64,000 nucleotides of DNA from Pseudomonadota bacterium. Lineage in GTDB: Bacteria > Pseudomonadota > Gammaproteobacteria > Burkholderiales > Burkholderiaceae_B. The notes under the pieces are model-generated. The model ran no database searches and had not been told where the DNA came from. It saw nothing but the letters and a program-made list of their open reading frames with translations. Location of the stretch: the NCBI GenBank assembly GCA_023439305.1, contig JAEXOO010000032.1:124001-188000 (forward strand), in the 5' to 3' direction. How positions within the stretch are numbered: position 1 is the stretch's first letter; each line of letters begins with the position of its first letter. Shown one piece after another: positions 53,697 through 62,204 of this stretch. A program made the position numbers and the translations under genes.

Positions 53697-56006
53697 ATGG
53701 ATAGCAATCAATTGGATTTTGAACCGGCGGGATCGGACGATCAGATCACGCTGGCGACGTATGCCGAGCAGGCTTACCTGGACTATGCGGTGTCGGTGGT
53801 GCGCGGTCGCGCGCTGCCCGACCTGACCGACGGGCAAAAACCCGTGCAGCGCCGCATTCTGTATGCCATGGATGCGATGGGCCTGGGCCCCACGGCCAAA
53901 CCCGTCAAATCAGCCCGCGTCGTGGGCGACGTGCTGGGCAAGTACCACCCTCACAGCGATCAGGCGGCGTACGACGCCATGGTGCGCATGGCGCAGGACT
54001 TCGTGTTGCGTTACCCGCTGGTGGATGGCCAAGGCAACTTCGGTTCGCGCGATGGCGACAATGCCGCTGCCATGCGGTATACCGAAGCGCGCCTGACGCC
54101 GTTTTCGCGCTTGCTGCTGGATGAGCTGGACGAGGGCACGGTGGATTTCGTGCCCAACTACGACGGCAGCCAGAAAGAACCTGTGGCCTTGCCGGCGCGC
54201 CTGCCCATCATGCTGCTCAATGGGGCATCGGGCATTGCCGTAGGCATGGCTACCGAGATTCCCTCGCATAATCTGCGGGAAGTCGCTCAGGCCTGTGTGG
54301 CCTTGCTGAAAGATCCCAAGCTGACTGATCAGCAGCTTTATGACATCGTGCCGGGGCCGGACTTTGCCGGCGGCGCCCAGATCATTTCGCCCGCCCAGGA
54401 CATCGCTGCGATCTATTCGCATGGCCGCGGCTCCATCAAGGCGCGAGCACGCTGGGTTTTCGAAGACATGGCGCGCGGTCAGTGGCAACTGGTCGTGACC
54501 GAGCTGCCGCCTGGCACCTCGGCGCAGAAGATTCTCGAGGAAATCGAGGAACGAACCAATCCCAAGGTCAAGAACGGCAAGAAGTCCCTGACGGCCGAGC
54601 AGCAACAGACCAAGGCCTTGATGCTGAACCTGTTGGATGCGGTACGCGATGAATCGGGCAAGCAGGCTGCCGTGCGGCTGGTGTTCGAGCCCAAGTCGCG
54701 CGCCATCGACCGCGACGAATTCGTCAATACGCTGCTGACGCAGACCAGTCTGGAGGGCAGTGTCTCCATCAACCTGGTGTGCATCGACGTGGACGGCCGT
54801 CCAGGCCAGCGCTCGCTGCGCCAGGTGCTGGAGAGCTGGCTGGAGTTCCGCCGCCACACCATGGAGCGCCGCACGCGCTATCGCCTGGACAAGGTGTCGG
54901 ACCGCATCCATGTGCTGGAAGGGCGCATGGTGGTCTACCTGAATGTGGACGAAGTCATCCAGACCATACGCGAATCCGACGAGCCGCGCGCTGCGCTGAT
55001 GCAACGCTTCGATCTGAGCGAGCGCCAAGCGGACGATATTCTGGAAATGCGGCTGCGTCAGTTGGCCCGCCTGGAAGGCTTCAAGATCGAAAAAGAGCTG
55101 GATGAGCGCCGCGAGGAGCAGGCCGGACTGCAGGAGCTGCTGGACAATCCCAAGGCGTTCAAGCGCCTGATGATCCGCGAGATCGAGTCCGATGCCAAGA
55201 CCTATGGCGACGAGCGCCGCACCCTGATCGAAGCGGCTGAACGTGCCGTGCTGGAAAACAAGGTGGTGGACGAGCCTGTCACCGTCATCATCTCCCGCAA
55301 GGGCTGGCTGCGTTGCCGCCAGGGACATGGCCACGATGCATCGCAATTCACGTTCAAGACGGGCGACAAGCTGTACGATGCGCTGGAGTGTCGCAGTACC
55401 ACCGACCTGGTGGCCCTGGGGCGGGATGGGCGGGTCTATACTGTGCCCGTGTCCAGTCTGCCCTCGGCGCGCGGCGATGGCCAGCCTATTACGTCCATGA
55501 TCGACGTCAGCGCGGGCGCGCCGATCGAACACATGATGGCGGCGCCCGGCGATCAGCGTTATGTCCTGGCCGCTTCGGACGGCTATGGCTTTATTGCCAG
55601 CCAGGCCGACATGAACACGCGTCAGCGGGCCGGCAAGCAATTCCTGACCATCGAGGCCGGCAAGACCTTGCTCAAGCCTCTGGCCTTGCAGCCGGACGAC
55701 CAGTACGTAGGACTGCTCAGTGCCAAAGGGCGCTTCCTGGTTGTGGATATCAACGAGTTGAAAGTGCTGGAGAAAGGCGGCCGGGGTACGATTCTGATGG
55801 GGCTGGACGAGGGCGACAGCCTGTCTCAGTGGGTTGCCATCGGCCAGGACGGCCTGGCGGTGTCCGGCGTCTATCGCAAGCGGGAATCCACGGTGCACAT
55901 GGATCTGGACGCCTTGGCCGATTATCTGGGCAAGCGGGCCCGCAAGGGCAAGCAGTTGGGCGTCAAGCTCAGCGATCCGGTGCTGCATAGGCCGCAGGCG
56001 CAGTAA
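53697..56006 (+). CDS. parC: DNA topoisomerase IV subunit A
   Basis: ParC (769 aa) is the DNA-cleaving subunit. The N-terminal winged-helix domain contains VGDVLGKYHPHSDQAAYDAM and the catalytic Tyr in AMRYTEARL. The C-terminal half shows beta-pinwheel repeats typical of ParC. Positions equivalent to quinolone-resistance sites read HSDQAAYDAM; I make no resistance claim. It is co-transcribed with parE. Confidence 0.96.
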   Translation: MDSNQLDFEPAGSDDQITLATYAEQAYLDYAVSVVRGRALPDLTDGQKPVQRRILYAMDAMGLGPTAKPVKSARVVGDVLGKYHPHSDQAAYDAMVRMAQDFVLRYPLVDGQGNFGSRDGDNAAAMRYTEARLTPFSRLLLDELDEGTVDFVPNYDGSQKEPVALPARLPIMLLNGASGIAVGMATEIPSHNLREVAQACVALLKDPKLTDQQLYDIVPGPDFAGGAQIISPAQDIAAIYSHGRGSIKARARWVFEDMARGQWQLVVTELPPGTSAQKILEEIEERTNPKVKNGKKSLTAEQQQTKALMLNLLDAVRDESGKQAAVRLVFEPKSRAIDRDEFVNTLLTQTSLEGSVSINLVCIDVDGRPGQRSLRQVLESWLEFRRHTMERRTRYRLDKVSDRIHVLEGRMVVYLNVDEVIQTIRESDEPRAALMQRFDLSERQADDILEMRLRQLARLEGFKIEKELDERREEQAGLQELLDNPKAFKRLMIREIESDAKTYGDERRTLIEAAERAVLENKVVDEPVTVIISRKGWLRCRQGHGHDASQFTFKTGDKLYDALECRSTTDLVALGRDGRVYTVPVSSLPSARGDGQPITSMIDVSAGAPIEHMMAAPGDQRYVLAASDGYGFIASQADMNTRQRAGKQFLTIEAGKTLLKPLALQPDDQYVGLLSAKGRFLVVDINELKVLEKGGRGTILMGLDEGDSLSQWVAIGQDGLAVSGVYRKRESTVHMDLDALADYLGKRARKGKQLGVKLSDPVLHRPQAQ

Positions 56007-56070
56007 AGTCTGGGTGCCGGGCCGCTGTCTCATGGCGGCGCCCGGCCTGTTTCTTTTTTGAGTATTGGAT

Positions 56071-57105
56071 ATGAGTTTCAAGATTACGGTACAGCCCAGT
56101 GGGCATAGCTTCGATGTTCAGCCTGGGCAGTCCGTCTTGGACGGCGCCCTGAATGCAGGCATCGTCCTGCCTTACAGCTGCCGCAACGGCACCTGTTCTT
56201 CCTGTCGCGGCAAAGTGCTGGAAGGCGACTATGATGCTGGCCGCGCGCCTGAGCAGTTGCTCAGCGAGCAAGACCGGGCCGAAGGCTTTACCTTGTTCTG
56301 CCAGGCCAAGCCGGCCACGGACATGGTCATCGAAGCGCACGAGATCCGCATGGCGACGGATATCCAGATCCGCAAGATGCCCTCGCGGGTCGTGGGTCTG
56401 GAAAAGGTCCGTGATGACGTCATGATCGTGCGCTTGCAGATGCCTTCGTCCGAGCCATTCCGCTATTACCCGGGGCAATACCTGGAGTTCATCCTGAAGG
56501 ACGGCAGCCGTCGCAGCTATTCCATGGCCACGCCGCCGCGCGACGACAACCAGGTCGAGTTGCACATTCGCCACATGCCTGGCGGCGTCTTTACCGACCA
56601 TGTTTTCGGCGCGGGCGCGACCGCCATGAAAGAGCGTGAGATTTTGCGCGTCGAAGCCCCTCTGGGTTCGTTCTTTCTGCGCGAAGACAGCGATGCGCCT
56701 ATGGTGTTCCTGGCCAGCGGCACAGGCTTTGCGCCTATCAAGGCCTTGATCGAGCGCCTGCGCGAGACGGGCAGCCGGCGTGAGATCGCGTTGTACTGGG
56801 GTGGACGCCGTCCACGCGATCTGTATCAGTCTGAACTGGCCGAGCAGTGGGCGGCGCAGATGCCTAATCTGCGCTTTGTCCCGGTGGTGTCGGACGCCCA
56901 GCCCGAAGATGCCTGGGAGGGGCGCACCGGTTTCGTGCACCAGGCGGTGCTGCAGGATCTGCCGGATCTGTCGCGCTGGCAGGTCTATGCGTGCGGCGCC
57001 CCTGCCATGGTGGAAAGCGCCCGACGCGATTTTGTCGAGCAGGCCGGTCTGGATCCGGAGGCCTATTTCGCCGACGCCTTCACTTCTTTGGCCGACGTCA
57101 AGTAA
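56071..57105 (+). CDS. Ferredoxin-NAD(P)H reductase (CDP-6-deoxy-delta-3,4-glucoseen reductase-like)
   Basis: This 344-residue electron-transfer flavoprotein has an N-terminal plant-type 2Fe-2S domain (CRNGTCSSCRGKV, fourth Cys in LFCQAKP), an FAD barrel (RSYSMATPP) and an NAD(P) domain (FLASGTGFAPIKAL). This order is the reverse of PaaE. Many betaproteobacteria carry it without a sugar pathway, so its partner is uncertain. It could be the missing reductase of the Rieske oxygenase at 42773, although it is 12 kb away. I used the ATG at 56071. Confidence 0.85.
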   Translation: MSFKITVQPSGHSFDVQPGQSVLDGALNAGIVLPYSCRNGTCSSCRGKVLEGDYDAGRAPEQLLSEQDRAEGFTLFCQAKPATDMVIEAHEIRMATDIQIRKMPSRVVGLEKVRDDVMIVRLQMPSSEPFRYYPGQYLEFILKDGSRRSYSMATPPRDDNQVELHIRHMPGGVFTDHVFGAGATAMKEREILRVEAPLGSFFLREDSDAPMVFLASGTGFAPIKALIERLRETGSRREIALYWGGRRPRDLYQSELAEQWAAQMPNLRFVPVVSDAQPEDAWEGRTGFVHQAVLQDLPDLSRWQVYACGAPAMVESARRDFVEQAGLDPEAYFADAFTSLADVK

Positions 57106-57141
57106 GCCGCGTCGCCACACACGCAGAATCGGACAGCAAAC

Positions 57142-58395
57142 ATGAAAGTAGCAGTACTGGGCAGCGGCATTATCGGGGTTTCGACGGCGTGGTGGTTGAG
57201 CCAGGACGGGCACGAGGTCGTCGTGCTGGACCGGCGCAACGGGCCGGCGCAGGAAACATCCCGGGCCAACGGCGGACAGATCTCGGTATCCTACGCCGAG
57301 CCCTGGGCCAATCCGCATATGCCGCTCAAGCTGCTCAAGTGGCTGATGCAGGACGATGCGCCGCTGCTGTTCCGGCCTCGTCTGGACGCGCGCCAGTGGC
57401 GTTGGTGTCTGTCTTTTCTGCGTGAATGCCTGCCTGCGCGGCTGGCCCCCAATGTGCGGGCGCTGGTCGGTTTGGCCGAATACAGCCGCAGCACGCTCAA
57501 GCAGATGCGGCCTGGCCTGGATTTCGATTATCGCCACCAGGAAAAAGGCATCATCACGTTTTATCGGGACGCCGGCAGCCTGGATGATTCCTTGCAGATG
57601 GCCGATCTGATGCGCGACATGGGCGTAGACCGACGAGTGATGAGCGTGGATGAGCTCTTGCAGGTGGAGCCCGGCCTGACCGCGGCGCGCCATCTGATTG
57701 TGGGCGGCGATTACACCAAGGACGATGAGTCCGGCGACGTCAATCAGTTTGCCTGCGGCCTGGCGGCCATGGCCGAGCGCGCGGGCGTGCAGTTTCGCTT
57801 TTCCACCCAGATCAACCGCCTGCAGACCGAGCAGGGCAAGGTGACCGGGGTGGAGATCATTGCGCCCGACGGCAGTTTTGAGTCCGTGCAGGCCGATGCG
57901 TTCGTGGTGGCCATGGGCAGCTTCAGCCCGGAGCTGCTGCAGCCGCTGGGCATCCATTGCCCGGTCTACCCCGCCAAGGGCTATTCCGCCACGATTCCGG
58001 TGCTGCAGGCCGACGCCATACCAACGGTCAGCCTGACCGACAAGGACAGAAAGATCGTGTATTCACGCCTGGGTGACACCTTGCGCGTGGCCGGGACTGC
58101 CGAGTTGTCCGGTTATTCCCGCAGCCTGAACACAAAGCGTTGCACATCCATGCTGGCCCAGGTCGCTGAGTTGTTCCCAAGTGGTCTGGATTTTGATAAT
58201 GTTCATTTCTGGTCGGGACTGCGTCCCGCCACGCCTTCAAATGTTCCGCTGATCGGCCGAACCAGCATTCCAAACCTCTATTTGAATACTGGCCACGGCA
58301 CCTTGGGGTGGACCATGGGGGTCGGCTCCGGCCGGGCCCTGGCCGACCTCATGGGCGGCCGTCAGCCCGAACCCGAATTTCCTTTTTTACGCTAA
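57142..58395 (+). CDS. dadA: D-amino acid dehydrogenase
   Basis: This 417-residue FAD enzyme oxidises D-amino acids to keto acids and donates electrons to the respiratory chain. The N-terminal dinucleotide motif VLGSGIIGVSTAWWLSQDG and the FAD-stabilising ETSRANGGQISVSYAEPW are intact, as is the C-terminal LNTGHGTLGWTMGVGSG. Length matches DadA. No alanine racemase (dadX) is next to it. It lies 7 bases before a solute-binding protein gene. Confidence 0.93.
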   Translation: MKVAVLGSGIIGVSTAWWLSQDGHEVVVLDRRNGPAQETSRANGGQISVSYAEPWANPHMPLKLLKWLMQDDAPLLFRPRLDARQWRWCLSFLRECLPARLAPNVRALVGLAEYSRSTLKQMRPGLDFDYRHQEKGIITFYRDAGSLDDSLQMADLMRDMGVDRRVMSVDELLQVEPGLTAARHLIVGGDYTKDDESGDVNQFACGLAAMAERAGVQFRFSTQINRLQTEQGKVTGVEIIAPDGSFESVQADAFVVAMGSFSPELLQPLGIHCPVYPAKGYSATIPVLQADAIPTVSLTDKDRKIVYSRLGDTLRVAGTAELSGYSRSLNTKRCTSMLAQVAELFPSGLDFDNVHFWSGLRPATPSNVPLIGRTSIPNLYLNTGHGTLGWTMGVGSGRALADLMGGRQPEPEFPFLR

Positions 58396-58402
58396 AGGAT
58401 GT

Positions 58403-59722
58403 ATGAATAATCTACGCGGATTAGCGCTGAAGCGGTGCGTCTTGGCACTGGCGACGGCAGTGGGCGGCTCCGCCGCTCTTTTGTACGGTTCCGCTGCACT
58501 GGCTGCGGTGGATATCCAGGTATGGACATCCCTGAACCCGCATAACCAGGCCGAATTCGAGAAACTGGCCAAAGACTTCAATCGCAGCCAGAAAGACGTC
58601 AAGGTCGAGGTCAAGGCGCACGATTCCGACGCAGCCCTGGATCAGGCCGTGCAGTCGGTATCGGGCGCGCAATTGCCCAATCTGGTGCAGCTGGGCGAGA
58701 TGTCCGGGCTGGATGAGGTCGCGGATCGCGCTTATATCCTGCCCATGCATACCTTGCTGGCCAAGGAGAAAATGGACAAGGTGTCCTGGTTCCTGGCGTC
58801 CAATTCCTTTGTGCGCAACGGCCGCGGCCAATTGCAGGGTTTCCCGTTCATGGCGGAAATTCCCGTCATGTATTACAACCTGGATGCCTTCAACAAAGCC
58901 AAGGTCGAACCGGCTGTGCCCAGCCGTGTCTGGCTGGACCTTCAGGCCCAATTGGTGCAGTTGGCCAACAACGGCTCTCGTCGCTGCCCCCTGACCTCGG
59001 ATCAGTCCGTTTCCATCAACCTGGAAAACCTGGCGGCCGTAAATAACCAGATCTATGGCCTGGCGCCCGGTCCCAAGGTCAAGGGCAAGGTAGGGTTTGA
59101 CTTCGACGTCATGTATATCCGCCACTTGTCCATGATGATCAGCTGGGTCAAGTCCGAACTGATGGTCAAGCCCGACATGCTGCCCCAGTCGCCGCAGCGC
59201 TTTGCCAAGGGTGAATGCGCAGTCATGTTCTCGAACTCGGGCCATATCGGCGAATACAGCGCTACCCGCGGCCTGAAATACGCCGTGACCGGGCTGCCTT
59301 ATTACCCGGAAGTTACCCAGACACCGGGCAAGCCCTTCGTGACCGGCGGCGCCCTATGGGCCACCAAGGGGCATTCTGCCGAGCAGAACCAGGCCGCTGC
59401 GCGTTTCATCGCCTGGCTCGCTCAACCCGAGAATGCGTCGCGCTGGTATCAGCAAACGGGTTTCTTGCCAGTTAGCCGTGAGGCCTTCAATTCGACCGCT
59501 GGCGGCTATTACAGCGATAAAGGCGATTGGCAGCATCTGGTAGGCGCTTATGGCAGCGGCGCCTCCGGCACGGCCAAGGGCAACTTCCGCAACTATCGCC
59601 AGATCCGCGCCGTGTTCAACCAGAGCCTGGAAAATGCTCTGGATGGCAAGCAGCCCGCCCTGACGGCGCTGCGCGGTGCCGCGACCGAGGCCAACCGACT
59701 GGTAGCCCAGAAAGCACGCTGA
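58403..59722 (+). CDS. Orphan periplasmic solute-binding protein, family 1 (UgpB-like)
   Basis: This 439-residue exported protein has a long signal peptide ending near AALAAV. The mature part follows the sugar/glycerol-phosphate-binding family layout (VDIQVWTSLNPHNQAEFEKLAKDF, EIPVMYYNLDAFNKA, TGGALWATKGHS and a late WYQQTGFLPVSREA). No permease or ATPase gene is nearby, so it must borrow a transporter or have another role. It may be co-transcribed with dadA and ends before a terminator. Confidence 0.85.
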   Translation: MNNLRGLALKRCVLALATAVGGSAALLYGSAALAAVDIQVWTSLNPHNQAEFEKLAKDFNRSQKDVKVEVKAHDSDAALDQAVQSVSGAQLPNLVQLGEMSGLDEVADRAYILPMHTLLAKEKMDKVSWFLASNSFVRNGRGQLQGFPFMAEIPVMYYNLDAFNKAKVEPAVPSRVWLDLQAQLVQLANNGSRRCPLTSDQSVSINLENLAAVNNQIYGLAPGPKVKGKVGFDFDVMYIRHLSMMISWVKSELMVKPDMLPQSPQRFAKGECAVMFSNSGHIGEYSATRGLKYAVTGLPYYPEVTQTPGKPFVTGGALWATKGHSAEQNQAAARFIAWLAQPENASRWYQQTGFLPVSREAFNSTAGGYYSDKGDWQHLVGAYGSGASGTAKGNFRNYRQIRAVFNQSLENALDGKQPALTALRGAATEANRLVAQKAR

Positions 59723-59775
59723 TTCATCCATCAGTACAAGCCGATCTGGCGCCAGGCTCAGGCCTGACCGAAGAT

Positions 59776-59813
59776 AAGCTCCATGCCCTGAACGGGGTGT
59801 GGAGCTTTTTTTT
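59776..59813 (+). terminator. Terminator after the solute-binding protein gene
   Basis: AAGCTCCA (59776-59783) pairs with TGGAGCTT (59800-59807), with an inner CCC/GGGG match, followed by T's. It separates dadA and its neighbour from the pilus operon that starts at 59826. Confidence 0.85.
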
Positions 59814-59825
59814 GGGGTGCGTGCC

Positions 59826-60644
59826 ATGTGCTTGTTCAGGTTGCGCTTGCTGGGGGCGGGCTTGTTGTTGCCGGCCTTGCAAGGATGTCTGGTGGGGCAG
59901 GGGGTTAGGGTTTCAGCCCCAGACATAGGGGCGCAGGCATTCCATTTCGACTGGCGCTTAAGTGGCGATCCCCGTGTCGGCCCTTTGCAAGTATTCGACA
60001 ACGGCGCACGCATCTGGCTGCATTTCGCGCCCGGTCAGCCTGTACCGGCTGTTTTTGGGCTGCGTAACGGTCAGGAACAATTCCTGACGCTCAAGCCGCA
60101 AGGGCAGTTCCAGATCGTGCAAGAGATGTGGCCGCAGTTGCTGTTTCGCGCAGGTTACGGCCTGGCCCAGGCCGGGCGGCAGCAGACCGGGCTGCTCGCT
60201 ACCGGGCGGCCGGAAGCCGTTGTTGCCGCGTCAGATTCGGCCTCTTCTGCTCCAACGCCTGCTTTGCCGGCATCGCAGGCTCAATCTCCTCGTCCTGCGG
60301 CGCCAGCGTTTACTGCCGTATCGCCGCCGCCGTCTGTTCCCGTGCCTGCGCTTAGCTTCGACCTGCGCCTGGATGACCACACCTTGCGGCAGGCGCTGGC
60401 GCGCTGGGCGCTGCGTGCGGGCTGGATGTTTCAGGCTGAGCATTGGGACCTGAACGTGGATCTACCTGTTAGTGGAGCGGCGGTATTCACCGGCGATTTC
60501 AAGCAGGCGGTCCAGCAGTTATTGCGGGGGACCGAGCTCAGCGCGCATCCCGCGCAACCGTGCTTTTATTCCAATCAGGTATTGCGCGTGGTGGCTTGGT
60601 CCCAGTCCTGCGACCGCGACCTGACCGCCGGAGATCATTCATGA
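59826..60644 (+). CDS. pilL: PilL-like lipoprotein with VirB9-like and TcpQ-like domains
   Basis: This 272-residue outer-membrane lipoprotein has a signal with lipobox LQGC. The first domain (about 30-110) has VirB9-type features (PLQVFDNGARIWLHF, PAVFGLRNGQEQFLTL). It is followed by an Ala/Pro-rich linker and a TcpQ-like C-terminal domain (LRQALARWALRAGWMFQAEH, FTGDFKQAVQQLLRG) of about 90 residues. It is the first gene of a type IVb pilus cluster. I used the ATG at 59826; a CTG-type extension upstream would overlap the terminator. It overlaps the next gene by 4 bases. Confidence 0.75.
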   Translation: MCLFRLRLLGAGLLLPALQGCLVGQGVRVSAPDIGAQAFHFDWRLSGDPRVGPLQVFDNGARIWLHFAPGQPVPAVFGLRNGQEQFLTLKPQGQFQIVQEMWPQLLFRAGYGLAQAGRQQTGLLATGRPEAVVAASDSASSAPTPALPASQAQSPRPAAPAFTAVSPPPSVPVPALSFDLRLDDHTLRQALARWALRAGWMFQAEHWDLNVDLPVSGAAVFTGDFKQAVQQLLRGTELSAHPAQPCFYSNQVLRVVAWSQSCDRDLTAGDHS

Positions 60645-62203
60645 AGCTCTGGCGACTATGTGTTCTGTCTGCACTGGCGGGGTGTAGCGTGGTGCAACAT
60701 GGCGAAGAGGTGGCGCAACGGCATCACGACATGCAGCAGCACATGCAGCGGCATCAGGAGCGGTTCAGCAAGAAAGCAGATCCCGAACAGCGTCGTCGTC
60801 GGCAATCCGTGGACAGGCCATGGGTGGCGGGTCGCGCTATACCATTAGGGCGCGACACCTCTTTGCCGGCGGTGCTGCGTTCGGCGCGCAAGACGAGCCT
60901 GGCCTTGGCAGATCCATTGCCTTCCCTGGATCAACTGGCCTCAAGAATGGCGCATCTGTCGGGCCTGCCGGTGTATGTCAGCCCCGACGCGCTCTTGCCG
61001 GCGTCGGATTTCTTGCCGCGCCTGAACAGTGTGGCCGCCGAGCGCGGCTCGCCTTCTGCAGAACGAAGCGGGCGACTATTCCTGGAACAGCGCACCCTGG
61101 CAGATCTGCTGGATCACTTGAGCGCGGCCTACGATGTGAACTGGCGCTACAGGCAGGGGCGGATTGAATTCTTTCGTACGGAAACGCGCTATTTTGAATT
61201 GGGCGTACTGCAGCAGGACCTAGGCGCCCAGGCCGGAGTGGCAGGAGCCCAGCAGCAGGGCCAGGGAAGTTGGCACACCAGCCTGACCATCACGCCCGTC
61301 CCGGTCATGGAATCCATGCGCCAACGCATCGAGGCCTTCCTGTCCCGAGCCGGCACGGTCGTGGCCAGTTCTGGCCCCAGTTCCATGCTGGTGGTGACGG
61401 ATACGCCGGAGCGGCTGGAGGCGGTCGGGCGTTATCTGGAACTGGAAAAGCGTGTGCTGGCGCGCCGGGTACGCCTGGTGTTCGAGGAAATAAGCCTGTC
61501 CTTTTCGGATCAGCAGCAGCTCGCCTTGGACTGGAATGTTTTATTTCGTTCAACCGGCTTGGCATGGGGGCTGGGCGGAGTCGGCGAATCCATTGCCGCT
61601 GCAACGACGCTCAAAGGGCGCAGCGAGCAGGGCGAATGGACAGGCACCGAAGGTTTTTTGCAGGCCTTGGCCGGTCAGGCGCGTGTCGTGCGCCGGCAAA
61701 GCTTCCCGCTGTTTGCCGTGAACCGGCGTCCGGCCAGCCACATGCTACGCACGCGCTTTACTTATGTCGATAAGGTCGAGGCGGCGGCCTTGTCCGCCGG
61801 CGCGCAGATGTCCTTGCCGGCCGTCAGCGTCAGTCAAAAAGAAGAGTCCGTGGGGGCGATGTTGACAGTGGTGCCGGATATTCAGGACGACGGCCGCATT
61901 CTCTTGACCATCGCCTATGACAGTACCGTGGCGCAGCCCTTGCGCACGCTCAACTTCGGTGATCGCAGCCATCCGCTGCAACTGCAACAGGTCACGATCG
62001 ACGGCAGCAGCATGATGCAGCAGGTATCGGTGCTGCCCGGTCAGACCTGGTTGCTGGCCGGTCATGACCGCGTACTGGATCAGGACGAGCATAGCCGAGC
62101 GGGCAGGGATCTGCCCTGGCTGCTCGGTGGCCGCCGTCAGGTGCGCAGCCAGACTGTGCGCACCTTGCTGCTGTTGACGGCTCACCTGGAAGAGGGCCGC
62201 TGA
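60641..62203 (+). CDS. pilN: Type IVb pilus secretin PilN
   Basis: This 520-residue outer-membrane lipoprotein has signal peptide and lipobox LAGC at residue 15. An N-terminal domain with a TcpC/PilN-like pattern (LADLLDHLSAAYDVNWRYRQG) leads to a secretin beta-barrel core (VSVSQKEESVGAMLTVVPDIQDDGRILLTIA). Such PilN proteins form the pore for the thin pilus of R64-type systems. Its ATG overlaps the pilL stop (ATGA), and the next gene begins 1 base after its stop. Confidence 0.88.
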   Translation: MKLWRLCVLSALAGCSVVQHGEEVAQRHHDMQQHMQRHQERFSKKADPEQRRRRQSVDRPWVAGRAIPLGRDTSLPAVLRSARKTSLALADPLPSLDQLASRMAHLSGLPVYVSPDALLPASDFLPRLNSVAAERGSPSAERSGRLFLEQRTLADLLDHLSAAYDVNWRYRQGRIEFFRTETRYFELGVLQQDLGAQAGVAGAQQQGQGSWHTSLTITPVPVMESMRQRIEAFLSRAGTVVASSGPSSMLVVTDTPERLEAVGRYLELEKRVLARRVRLVFEEISLSFSDQQQLALDWNVLFRSTGLAWGLGGVGESIAAATTLKGRSEQGEWTGTEGFLQALAGQARVVRRQSFPLFAVNRRPASHMLRTRFTYVDKVEAAALSAGAQMSLPAVSVSQKEESVGAMLTVVPDIQDDGRILLTIAYDSTVAQPLRTLNFGDRSHPLQLQQVTIDGSSMMQQVSVLPGQTWLLAGHDRVLDQDEHSRAGRDLPWLLGGRRQVRSQTVRTLLLLTAHLEEGR

Positions 62204-62204
62204 T

